A stretch of DNA of 12,311 nt, from assembly GCA_027858355.1 (NCBI GenBank), contig JAQICW010000698.1, positions 1 through 12,311 of the forward strand, in the 5' to 3' direction. The DNA comes from Desulfobacula sp. Lineage in GTDB: Bacteria; Desulfobacterota; Desulfobacteria; Desulfobacterales; Desulfobacteraceae. The notes beneath the pieces are model-generated. The model saw nothing but the letters and a program-made list of their open reading frames with translations, was not told the DNA's origin and searched no databases. This document shows, piece by piece, positions 1 through 6,510 of this stretch. The translations under genes and the position numbers were made by a program. Each line of letters begins with the position of its first letter. Positions within the stretch are counted from its first letter, which is position 1.

Positions 1-57
1 TAATAGAGGTCTGAGCTAAGAAAAGGCTACGTCCGGCCAAAATCGACCCTCGCCAAG

Positions 58-89
58 AAAAAAAATTCCCCAAAATTCCTTCGGAGGGG
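58..89 (-). terminator. Possible rho-independent terminator on the minus strand
   Basis: CCCC at 68-71 can pair with GGGG at 86-89, and TCC at 77-79 with GGA at 83-85 around a TTC loop; an unpaired AAAAT bulge lies on one side. On the minus strand the stem is followed, after two A residues, by eight T residues (the plus-strand A-run at 58-65). That is the layout of an intrinsic terminator reading leftward. No minus-strand gene lies to its right in this window, so its client is unknown and it may be a relic. Confidence 0.3.
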
Positions 90-102
90 TCTATAAAAAA
101 AT

Positions 103-137
103 AGGCGGTGGATTTGGGTAAAAGAGAGGCGGTGGAT
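103..137 (+). repeat. Two direct copies of AGGCGGTGGAT, 24 bp apart
   Basis: The 11-mer AGGCGGTGGAT occurs at 103-113 and again at 127-137. The core GGCGGTGG differs by one base from the first eight bases of the ops element GGCGGTAG, which recruits RfaH in enterobacterial polysaccharide operons. The position, upstream of the first glycosyltransferase, is where such an element would sit. The resemblance may be chance, and the candidate promoter at 275-283 lies downstream of the repeats, which weakens the ops reading. Confidence 0.5.
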
Positions 138-274
138 AAGCGGCGTATAAGATGATATAACGACTAAAACATCTATGCATGAGAGGCAGAAGCAGAACCC
201 TTTACGCTTGACCTTTCACGATGATTAAGGTAGTTGCTTCATAAATGTTCTTTTCGCTCGACATCTAAGGGTTG

Positions 275-283
275 TGATACAAT
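275..283 (+). promoter_or_regulatory. Candidate extended -10 promoter for the first glycosyltransferase
   Basis: TG at 275-276 plus TACAAT at 278-283 forms an extended -10 hexamer matching 5 of 6 consensus bases. A TCGACA at 258-263 resembles a -35 box but sits only 14 bases upstream, so this would have to work as an extended -10 promoter. Transcription would start near 290, giving a leader of about 45 bases before the ATG at 336. Confidence 0.35.
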
Positions 284-335
284 CTTTAGATAGCTTGTAA
301 CTAACGGAGAAGTCCAACCATCACTTGTACATAAC

Positions 336-1385
336 ATGAGCAAAATGATTTCAGTTATTATTCCCACTTTTAATTATGCCGGATATCTTCCTTCTACTTT
401 GGATAGTGTCTTGCGTCAGAAAAAAGTAGATGATCAGATTGAAATCATTGTTGTCGATGATGGTTCCACTGATGAAACTGCTGAAATCCTGCTTGGATAT
501 GGGCGGAGGATCAATGTGTTCCGTCAGGAGAACCTGGGGCTTTCTGCTGCAAGAAACAGAGGTTTACGAGAAGCTGGTGGAGATTTTGTTTTGTTTCTTG
601 ATTCCGATGATTTGTTGGCGGAGGATACTTTGTTCAGGCAGCAAGAATTTCTCGAAAAGAATCAAGTTTGTGATGTTGCGGTCTGCCGGAACGAATTGTT
701 TTCTGAGACATTTGAAAATGGTGAGATCGTGACTTATGGAAGCTGGGGTTTGTTCGCAGAAAACCTTGATGTTCATCTTTGTCATTTCAACATTGCTCCC
801 CCGCATGCCTTTCTGATCAGACGTGAATGCCTGCAAAAAATGACATTCGATACAAAACTCCAGGCCTGTGAGGATCATTGGTTCTGGTGTGAACTACTTG
901 CAAAGGGGGCGACCTTTCAGGCAAATCCGTTTAGCAAGGTCTATTATCGGCGCCATTCCGAAAGTATGTCATCAAATGTACTTCGCCAGCAGCGATATGA
1001 TGCCATATTGCATAAACGTATTTTTGATTTACTTGAAAAGTGTCCTAAACCTTTGATTCTGGGGTTGGGACTAAGATATTTGGCCTGTTTTGCTGGAATA
1101 CTTTGGACATACCAGCGTATTTGCAACCAGTACCCACAAGAATCTGATGTGTTAAAAAAAATTGCTGACGAGAGTTTGGATCGGGCAATTTGCCTGGGGA
1201 TTGAAGAGAGTATACTCGCTGACTGGCTGGTCATACGAGCGTTGTCAGTGATCCGTGGCACAAAATGTAATGCAACGCTTCAGTTATTTGATGAAAAGAT
1301 GAAATCATTGTTAATGAATAGAATAGACGATGGTGACTTGGCTGGCAGGGCTGCTCAGCTACAACAGTCACTGCATTTGACTTGA
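336..1385 (+). CDS. Family 2 glycosyltransferase
   Basis: This is a 349-residue GT-A fold glycosyltransferase, expected to transfer a sugar from a nucleotide donor to a growing polysaccharide or glycolipid at the cytoplasmic face of the inner membrane. The N-terminus ISVIIPTFN (residues 5-13), the DDGSTD motif (41-46, nucleotide binding) and the DSDD metal-binding motif (89-92) are typical of GT2. An ED pair at 179-180 (ACEDHWFW) is in the usual place for the catalytic base. The C-terminal 120 residues are family-variable and show no convincing membrane helix, so the protein is probably peripheral. The ATG at 336 has no good Shine-Dalgarno sequence; GGAGA at 306-310 is too far away, and an ATG at 345 is an alternative. 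The donor and acceptor cannot be read from sequence. It is separated by about 120 bases from the next gene, so it may be a distinct transcription unit or the operon leader gene. Confidence 0.9.
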   Translation: MSKMISVIIPTFNYAGYLPSTLDSVLRQKKVDDQIEIIVVDDGSTDETAEILLGYGRRINVFRQENLGLSAARNRGLREAGGDFVLFLDSDDLLAEDTLFRQQEFLEKNQVCDVAVCRNELFSETFENGEIVTYGSWGLFAENLDVHLCHFNIAPPHAFLIRRECLQKMTFDTKLQACEDHWFWCELLAKGATFQANPFSKVYYRRHSESMSSNVLRQQRYDAILHKRIFDLLEKCPKPLILGLGLRYLACFAGILWTYQRICNQYPQESDVLKKIADESLDRAICLGIEESILADWLVIRALSVIRGTKCNATLQLFDEKMKSLLMNRIDDGDLAGRAAQLQQSLHLT

Positions 1386-1506
1386 TTTGAACTTGTTCAT
1401 TCATTTGTACCATAACTTCCGCAAGAGATAATATTGAAAGCGAAGCTATAAAACGATGATAAACAGGGCAAAATAAGTTACCCATCAATGATAGGTGAAA
1501 AAAAAT

Positions 1507-2283
1507 ATGATAAATAATTTACGAAATCGAATACAGAACCGTGAAAGCCTGATAGGCTCATGGTTAACTATCGGCAGCACAGTAACTGCTGAGATCATGG
1601 CACAGTCAGGTTTCGACTGGCTGACCATTGATATGGAGCATAGCGTCATCGAATTGGGCATTGCGCAAGATATGATTCGTGTTGTGGAATCTTTGGGTGT
1701 CGCTTCTCTGGTGCGCGTGGGGCACAACCAACCAAACCTGATCAAACGGGTGATGGATGCCGGAACTACAGGTGTGATTGTTCCTATGGTCAATTCTGCT
1801 GATGAGGCGAAACAGGCTGTAGCCTCTGTAAAATATCCGCCTCAAGGTTTCAGAGGTGTAGGTCTTGCAAGGGCACAAAAATATGGATTTGGTTTTGAAG
1901 AATACCAGATCTGGAATAATCAAAACAGTGTCGTGATTGTCCAGATCGAACATATTGATGCGGTGAATAACCTCGAGGCCATTCTTGACGTGAAAGGCGT
2001 GGACGGTTTCATTGTAGGGCCTTATGACCTTTCCGGTTCTCTTGGAGTACCCGGTAAGTTCGATCATCCTGACGTTGTTTCAGCTCTGGAACAGGTTAAT
2101 AAGGTTTCAGCGGTTCGAAATACCATACCAGGCTTTCATGTTGTATACCCTGATTCTATGATTCTGGATGAAAAATTAAAACAAGGATATCGTTTGCTAG
2201 CATATGGATTGGACAGCATATTTATTGGATCCAGTGCTCGAAATGCAGCGTCCATAGCGAAGAATTTATGTGGTGGCTCATGA
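1507..2283 (+). CDS. HpcH/HpaI-type class II aldolase (pyruvate-dependent aldolase family)
   Basis: Members of this family cleave or form 4-hydroxy-2-oxo acids (pyruvate plus an aldehyde) with a divalent metal; examples are HpcH/HpaI and the 2-dehydro-3-deoxyglucarate aldolase GarL. Counting from the ATG at 1507, the key residues fall almost at the E. coli HpaI positions: His45 (DMEHS), Arg70 (LVRVG), metal ligands Glu148 (QIEH) and Asp174 (GPYDLSGSLG). That numbering and an AGGTGA eight bases upstream (1493-1498) favour 1507 over the GTG at 1495. The protein is 258 residues, a normal length for the family. Its stop overlaps the next gene's start. Sitting beside a 2-hydroxyacid dehydrogenase, a HAD phosphatase and a cytidylyltransferase, it more likely acts in building a surface sugar acid than in aromatic catabolism; the real substrate is unknown. 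Confidence 0.88.
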   Translation: MINNLRNRIQNRESLIGSWLTIGSTVTAEIMAQSGFDWLTIDMEHSVIELGIAQDMIRVVESLGVASLVRVGHNQPNLIKRVMDAGTTGVIVPMVNSADEAKQAVASVKYPPQGFRGVGLARAQKYGFGFEEYQIWNNQNSVVIVQIEHIDAVNNLEAILDVKGVDGFIVGPYDLSGSLGVPGKFDHPDVVSALEQVNKVSAVRNTIPGFHVVYPDSMILDEKLKQGYRLLAYGLDSIFIGSSARNAASIAKNLCGGS

Positions 2284-3215
2284 TGGAAAACATTTTGATC
2301 ACGACTTCGTCTTTTGGAAAATTCGATAAAAAGCCCTTAACTATGTTACGCCAGGCGGGGTACTTACCTGTTTTGAATCCGTATGGCCGGAAGTTGAGTG
2401 AAGATGAGGCTGAGGCAATTATTAAAGAATACCAGCCTATTGGCATTGTGGCGGGAGTGGAACCACTCACTCGTAAAGTCATGACCTCCTGCCCTGGACT
2501 TCTATCTATAGCCCGATGCGGCATAGGCATGGACAATGTGGATAAAAAGGCTGCCCTGGAAATGGGAATTAGTGTGACCAATACACCAGATGCACCAACC
2601 CAGGCTGTAGCAGAGATTACTTTGGGAGCCATTTTATGCATGCTTCGGGGAATTCAACAGTCGAGTTCGGGAATACAGGCAGGAAAGTGGGTGCGGCCCA
2701 TGGGTAATCTTCTTGCTAGCCAAACAGTAGGAATTATAGGGTTGGGAAGAATCGGGACCAGAGTTTCCGAGTTGTTAGCAGCTTTTGGTTGCCGTATCCT
2801 TGGATACGACTCCTATGCTGCTATTCCCACTGGCGTAGAATCTGTCAGTTTTAAAGATTTATTCTCGCAATCTGAAATCGTTAGTATGCATGTTCCATAT
2901 TTAGCTGAGACACATCATCTGGTGGATGATACAGTTTTACGTTCTATGAAACCCGGAGCATTCCTAGTCAATTACGCACGAGGTGGATTGGTGGACGAGC
3001 AGGCACTGGAGTCAGCTCTATCTGAAGGCAGATTGGGTGGGGTAGCGTTGGACTGTTTTGAAAAGGAACCTTATGATGGGCCGCTTCGGAAATATCCAAA
3101 TGCGGTGTTAACAGGCCATATAGGTTCATATGCCCAGGAAGGGCGCATTATTCAGGAAACACAGTCTGTGGAGAATCTTTTGGCATCACTTACGAAGCAA
3201 TCTGGTAACTTATGA
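2280..3215 (+). CDS. D-2-hydroxyacid dehydrogenase, SerA-like
   Basis: This is an NAD-dependent D-isomer 2-hydroxyacid dehydrogenase, interconverting a 2-hydroxy acid and a 2-oxo acid. From the ATG at 2280 the protein is 311 residues. The Rossmann motif GLGRIG is at 154-159, with Asp177 (GYDSY) as the likely NAD-ribose ligand. The catalytic triad is complete: Arg234 in NYARGGLVDE, Glu263 in DCFEKEP and His280 in TGHIGS. The substrate-side ARCGIGMDNVD segment lies at 79-89. There is no C-terminal ACT domain, so it is the short form rather than an allosterically regulated SerA. The start overlaps the aldolase stop as ATGA (2280-2283), which argues for translational coupling; an ATG at 2283 is equally possible, while the upstream ATG at 2268 would add MWWL. 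It may reduce or oxidise the aldolase's substrate or product; specificity cannot be told. Confidence 0.88.
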   Translation: MMENILITTSSFGKFDKKPLTMLRQAGYLPVLNPYGRKLSEDEAEAIIKEYQPIGIVAGVEPLTRKVMTSCPGLLSIARCGIGMDNVDKKAALEMGISVTNTPDAPTQAVAEITLGAILCMLRGIQQSSSGIQAGKWVRPMGNLLASQTVGIIGLGRIGTRVSELLAAFGCRILGYDSYAAIPTGVESVSFKDLFSQSEIVSMHVPYLAETHHLVDDTVLRSMKPGAFLVNYARGGLVDEQALESALSEGRLGGVALDCFEKEPYDGPLRKYPNAVLTGHIGSYAQEGRIIQETQSVENLLASLTKQSGNL

Positions 3216-4120
3216 AAATACTTGTAACAGGTGGTTCTGGTTTTTTGGGCAGTCACGTTGCCGATGCTCTCAGCGACGCTGGACATGAAGTCTCGATTTT
3301 TGACGTAAGACCCTCTCCTTATTTGAGAGCAGATCAGAGCATGATTGTCGGTAATATTCTAGACAAAGACATGGTCGACGCAGTTGTTAAAAAAATGGAT
3401 GTTATCTATCACTTTGCGGGAGTTGCTGATATAGCCGATTGCTCCGACAATCCGGTGAATACGGTTAGTATCAACGTACTCGCGACAGTCCAGTTGCTCG
3501 ACAGTTGTGTCAAAGCCGGGGTGAGACGATTCATTTTTGCGAGTTCAGCTTATGTTTTCAGCGAATCAGGTTCTTTCTATCGTACCAGCAAACGGGCTTG
3601 CGAATCTTTTATCGAGGACTATTCCGATCTTTATGGTTTAAAATACACCTGCCTCAGATACGGCTCGCTTTATGGCCCCCGTGCCAATAGTAAGAACAGT
3701 ATATATTCACTGCTAAAGCAGGCTGTGGATACAGGCAAAATCATCTATAAGGGCAGGGGCGATGAACAGCGTGAATTTATTCATGTTTACGATGCGGCTA
3801 AAAGCAGTGTGGAGGTGTTGACACCCGAATATGAGAACCAGAATGTTATTTTGACCGGTCTGGAAAAAATGTGCTACCGGGATTTGATGGAAATGATCCA
3901 GGAAATATTTGGAAACAGGATTGAACTGGAAATCCTTCCATCTGACAGGGCGGCTCATTATAAACTCACTCCGTATAGCTTTGCTCCTAAGCTCGGTCGG
4001 AAACTCGTCAATAACCCTTTTGTAGATTTCGGCCAGGGTCTTTTAGATTGCATCAATGAGTTGCATAGCGTGAAGATAAAAAATGGTAAAAGCACATCAA
4101 CTGAAATGGAGGAAAAATAA
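3212..4120 (+). CDS. NAD-dependent epimerase/dehydratase (extended SDR)
   Basis: This is a 302-residue extended short-chain dehydrogenase, normally acting on a nucleotide sugar by 4-epimerisation, dehydration or reduction. The NAD-binding GGSGFLG is at 7-13, the acidic residue after the second strand is Asp31, the strand-4 motif HFAG is at 67-70, the catalytic serine region FASSAYV is at 109-115 and the Tyr-Lys pair is Y123/K127 (YRTSK). LRYGSLYGP (148-156) is the usual segment after the active site. The stretch between the catalytic Ser and Tyr is unusually short, about 10 residues instead of the more usual 25 or so. The ATG overlaps the dehydrogenase stop (ATGA, 3212-3215). The product cannot be named from sequence; a 4-epimerase or 4-reductase for the cassette's sugar is plausible. 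Confidence 0.87.
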   Translation: MKILVTGGSGFLGSHVADALSDAGHEVSIFDVRPSPYLRADQSMIVGNILDKDMVDAVVKKMDVIYHFAGVADIADCSDNPVNTVSINVLATVQLLDSCVKAGVRRFIFASSAYVFSESGSFYRTSKRACESFIEDYSDLYGLKYTCLRYGSLYGPRANSKNSIYSLLKQAVDTGKIIYKGRGDEQREFIHVYDAAKSSVEVLTPEYENQNVILTGLEKMCYRDLMEMIQEIFGNRIELEILPSDRAAHYKLTPYSFAPKLGRKLVNNPFVDFGQGLLDCINELHSVKIKNGKSTSTEMEEK

Positions 4121-4121
4121 G

Positions 4122-4772
4122 ATGGAGGCGGTTTTTTTTGATTTTGATGGGGTTGTGCTTGATTCAGTGGACTTAAAAACGGATGCCTTCGCCGATATGT
4201 ACGCTGACTACGGGCAGGATTTTCAGCAGCAGGTGGTTGCATACCACCTTGCTAACGGCGGCGTGTCCAGATTCGAAAAGTTCCGCTATTACCACGAGAC
4301 TCTGCTCGATGTTTGCATGACGGACGAACTTATGGCTGAGTTGTGTGATTCTTTTAATAAGCGAGTTTTTCACCGTGTTCTGGACGCTCCGTTCATTGAC
4401 GGCGTACTGGAAACACTCCGCTCGTTGCAGAAGCACAATATCCCCTGCTTTGTGGCGTCTGGAACCCCGAGTAACGAATTGCACAACATTGTGGAGGAAC
4501 GGGGCCTCTTCCATTTTTTTCAGGAAGCGCATGGCTCCCCGCGAACCAAGCAAGAAATAGTGCAGGATATCTGCCTTAGGCACGGGCTAAACCCGAAGCG
4601 GTGCTTATTCATTGGAGATGCCCTGACCGATTTTGATGCCGCCCGAAGTCTTTCTATGGCGTTTCTTGGCGTAACGGCACGGAACAATCCGTTTCCGAAA
4701 GGTACGTCTGTGGTGTCTATACCGGATTTTTCTGCCTTACAGAATGCTTCCAGACTACATATTAAGGAGTAA
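4122..4772 (+). CDS. HAD-superfamily phosphatase (subfamily IA, phosphoglycolate phosphatase-like)
   Basis: This 216-residue HAD hydrolase probably removes phosphate from a sugar or sugar-acid phosphate. Motif I is DFDGV (Asp7 nucleophile, Asp9 acid/base). An alpha-helical cap follows (about 15-90). Motif II is VASGTPS (111-117), the motif III Lys is Lys143, and motif IV is GDALTD (165-170). All catalytic residues are present. The ATG at 4122 is chosen because GGAGG at 4108-4112 lies nine bases upstream; starting at 4083 would add 13 residues inside the previous gene. It begins one base after the epimerase stop and ends six bases before the cytidylyltransferase. Pairing of a HAD phosphatase with a CMP-sugar synthetase recalls KdsC/KdsB and the NeuA-linked phosphatases, suggesting dephosphorylation just before CTP activation. 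Confidence 0.87.
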   Translation: MEAVFFDFDGVVLDSVDLKTDAFADMYADYGQDFQQQVVAYHLANGGVSRFEKFRYYHETLLDVCMTDELMAELCDSFNKRVFHRVLDAPFIDGVLETLRSLQKHNIPCFVASGTPSNELHNIVEERGLFHFFQEAHGSPRTKQEIVQDICLRHGLNPKRCLFIGDALTDFDAARSLSMAFLGVTARNNPFPKGTSVVSIPDFSALQNASRLHIKE

Positions 4773-4778
4773 AACACA

Positions 4779-5456
4779 ATGCGTATAACTGCTTTACTTC
4801 CCATGAAGGGCCATTCCGAAAGGGTACCCAACAAAAATCTACGATCGATGTGCGGCAAGCCGCTTTTCTTCTATGTTGCCGAAGTGCTGAATCACTGCAA
4901 GTGGATTGACAACATAATTATCAATACCGACAGTGAAAAAATCGCTGAATTGGCACAGCAAGCCTTCTCAAAAGTCATAATCCATTGGAGGCCAGAGGCT
5001 ATATGCGGCAACATGGTATCTATGAATACAGTTATAGCCAATGACCTTGAACGGCACGAAGGTGAACACTATGTGCAGACTCATAGTACCAACCCGCTAA
5101 TTACTTCACAGACGATCAACCGGGCTATTGAAGAATATTTAGCCAAACTGAAGATGCACGATTCGCTTTTTTCCGTCACCCAACTGCAAACCCGCCTATA
5201 TTGGGAATCTGGGAAGCCGGTAAATCACACTCCTGACCAACTATTGCGGACACAGGATCTTCCCCCTTTGTTTATGGAGAATTCCAATATTTACCTGTTC
5301 AGCAAAACCTCCTTCCTGAATGCGAAAAGAAACCGCATTGGTAGAACTCCGCAGATGTTCACTATAGATCCGTTGGAAGCCTTAGATATTGATGAGAAAA
5401 GCGATTTTGTTATGGCTGAAGCACTTTTTATTGCCAGACGGAAAAGTCACATTTAG
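4779..5456 (+). CDS. Acylneuraminate/KDO-type cytidylyltransferase
   Basis: This 225-residue protein belongs to the NeuA/KdsB nucleotidyltransferase family, which couples CTP to a 2-keto sugar acid to give a CMP-sugar and pyrophosphate. The nucleotide-binding N-terminal loop is ALLPMKGHSERVPNKN (5-20), a variant of the family's glycine- and basic-rich signature, with Arg15 and Lys19 conserved. NTDSEKI (49-55) and THSTNPLIT (101-109) are the expected nucleotide and metal contacts, and DIDEKSDF (203-210) is the C-terminal metal motif. A strong AAGGAG precedes the ATG. It is the last gene of the compact five-gene run. It implies that the cassette ends in a CMP-activated acid, but neither a NeuB/KdsA-type synthase nor a recognisable CMP-sugar transferase is in the window. 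Exact substrate is unknown. Confidence 0.88.
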   Translation: MRITALLPMKGHSERVPNKNLRSMCGKPLFFYVAEVLNHCKWIDNIIINTDSEKIAELAQQAFSKVIIHWRPEAICGNMVSMNTVIANDLERHEGEHYVQTHSTNPLITSQTINRAIEEYLAKLKMHDSLFSVTQLQTRLYWESGKPVNHTPDQLLRTQDLPPLFMENSNIYLFSKTSFLNAKRNRIGRTPQMFTIDPLEALDIDEKSDFVMAEALFIARRKSHI

Positions 5457-5660
5457 CCCGAAACGTTATTGTTGTGCGAGCAACATGCTAATTGTGATTT
5501 CAAATAATGAGCTTCATTTTTCAGTTAGTATTTTTTCACAGGAAATTAAAACGCTAATGGCGTACAGCCTCAAAAGACATCGCTTCTTTTTGAATCCTGG
5601 AAACATCACAGTAGCGATTTATTCTGATTATTTCAAAATAGAATGTAAAAGGAATTAACA
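5457..5660. other. Gap between the two polysaccharide modules
   Basis: This 204-base gap separates the compact cytidylyltransferase operon from the AT-rich glycosyltransferase operon and coincides with the step in base composition. It contains a small hairpin (TGTTG and CAACA arms, about 5472-5487) without a T-run. TAGAAT at 5639-5644 resembles a -10 box but has no good -35 partner. An open frame that crosses the gap looks non-coding. Confidence 0.4.
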
Positions 5661-6500
5661 ATGATTGAAAATGAACCCAGTGATATTACAAAAGTTTCTG
5701 TTGTTGTACCCACATATCATCAACCAGAATATTTTCCGATTTGTCTTGATTCAATATGGTTTCAGAATTATCAGAATATTGAAATAATATTTGTAAACGA
5801 TGGTTCTCAGGATAATACAAAAGAGATAATTGAACAATATCTTGAAAACATAAAAGAAGAAGAAACTTCTTTTGCAAGATATTACAATGAAGAAACTGAT
5901 AGCGTTGAACGTTGTTACCATTTAAGGTATCCGAATGATAAAAAAAGAGAGATAAAAGTCATTCATCATGAAGAAAACATGGGGCTTGGAGCAGCATTAA
6001 ACAAAGGTTTTAGAGCTTGTACTGGTGAATATTGTACATACATTGCATCGGATGATTATTTTTATCCCACCATGGTATCAGATTGTGTAAAAGCAATTGA
6101 AGACAATCAATTTGATTTTGTTTTTGCAGATATTAATATCGTAGATGATGCTGGCAGGATTATGCACCAGTTTAATTACCCAGACTACTCCTTTGACAAC
6201 AGTTTTCTGGATTGGTATTTTTGTGGAATTTGCAAACTTTACAAAAGATCCCTCCATGATGAACTCGGGTTTTATAAAGAGGAACTCTTTGCTCATGATC
6301 ACGAGATGTATTTACGATTTGCTATGAATGGGAAATCCCTGTTTCATATCAATAAAGTTCTGGCTGTATCCAGATATCATGGTTCTGACCGCCTTACCGG
6401 CAACCATACCACTAAACGTTGGAACCGTTTGTTTGAAGAAAGTAAATCTCTGGTAAGAACTGCAAGAAAATTTAATACCTCAAAAAATACGATTACATAA
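5661..6500 (+). CDS. Family 2 glycosyltransferase
   Basis: This is a 279-residue GT-A glycosyltransferase. VSVVVPTYHQPEY opens the fold (12-24), NDGSQD is at 46-51, ASDD is the metal motif (129-132), and AHDHE (211-215) carries the likely catalytic base. A polar insertion rich in Glu, Tyr and Asn (about 60-95) sits between the second and third strands and is longer than usual. No membrane segment is visible. The ATG is preceded by AAAGGA at a suitable distance. It begins an AT-rich run of four plus-strand genes with gaps of roughly 10 bases, so it probably heads its own operon. It is not a close copy of the glycosyltransferase at 336. Donor and acceptor are unknown; UDP-xylose or a furanose donor would fit the neighbours, but that is inference. 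Confidence 0.9.
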   Translation: MIENEPSDITKVSVVVPTYHQPEYFPICLDSIWFQNYQNIEIIFVNDGSQDNTKEIIEQYLENIKEEETSFARYYNEETDSVERCYHLRYPNDKKREIKVIHHEENMGLGAALNKGFRACTGEYCTYIASDDYFYPTMVSDCVKAIEDNQFDFVFADINIVDDAGRIMHQFNYPDYSFDNSFLDWYFCGICKLYKRSLHDELGFYKEELFAHDHEMYLRFAMNGKSLFHINKVLAVSRYHGSDRLTGNHTTKRWNRLFEESKSLVRTARKFNTSKNTIT

Positions 6501-6510
6501 CCATTAAAAT

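Larger units (their letters stand above)
1..335. other. Gene-free left flank of the polysaccharide cluster
   Basis: No reading frame with protein-like character was found here on either strand. The stretch contains an 11-bp direct repeat (103-113 and 127-137), a hairpin with an adjacent A-run (58-89) and a candidate promoter (275-283), all listed separately. The first 60 bases include a motif of the form GGCCAAAATCGACCC, which resembles, from memory, sequences near the ends of some IS21-type insertion elements. No transposase is visible, so this is only a suspicion that the left edge is an old mobile-element end. Confidence 0.5.

Noticed and set aside
208..236. TTGACC with a hexamer 17 bases downstream (TAGTTG) as a promoter
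   Set aside because: The -10 hexamer matches only two of six consensus bases; the extended -10 at 275-283 is better.
1434..1462. TTGAAA and TGATAA as a promoter before the aldolase
   Set aside because: Spacing is right but the -10 match is poor, so a separate promoter for the cassette cannot be supported by eye.
1606..2067. A 153-codon minus-strand frame opposite the aldolase
   Set aside because: It is a shadow of a well-supported gene with all catalytic residues on the plus strand, and its translation looks like no known family.
5389..5658. An 89-codon open frame bridging the cytidylyltransferase end and the next glycosyltransferase
   Set aside because: It overlaps the cytidylyltransferase in another frame, has no ribosome site and its translation shows no recognisable domain or sensible composition.
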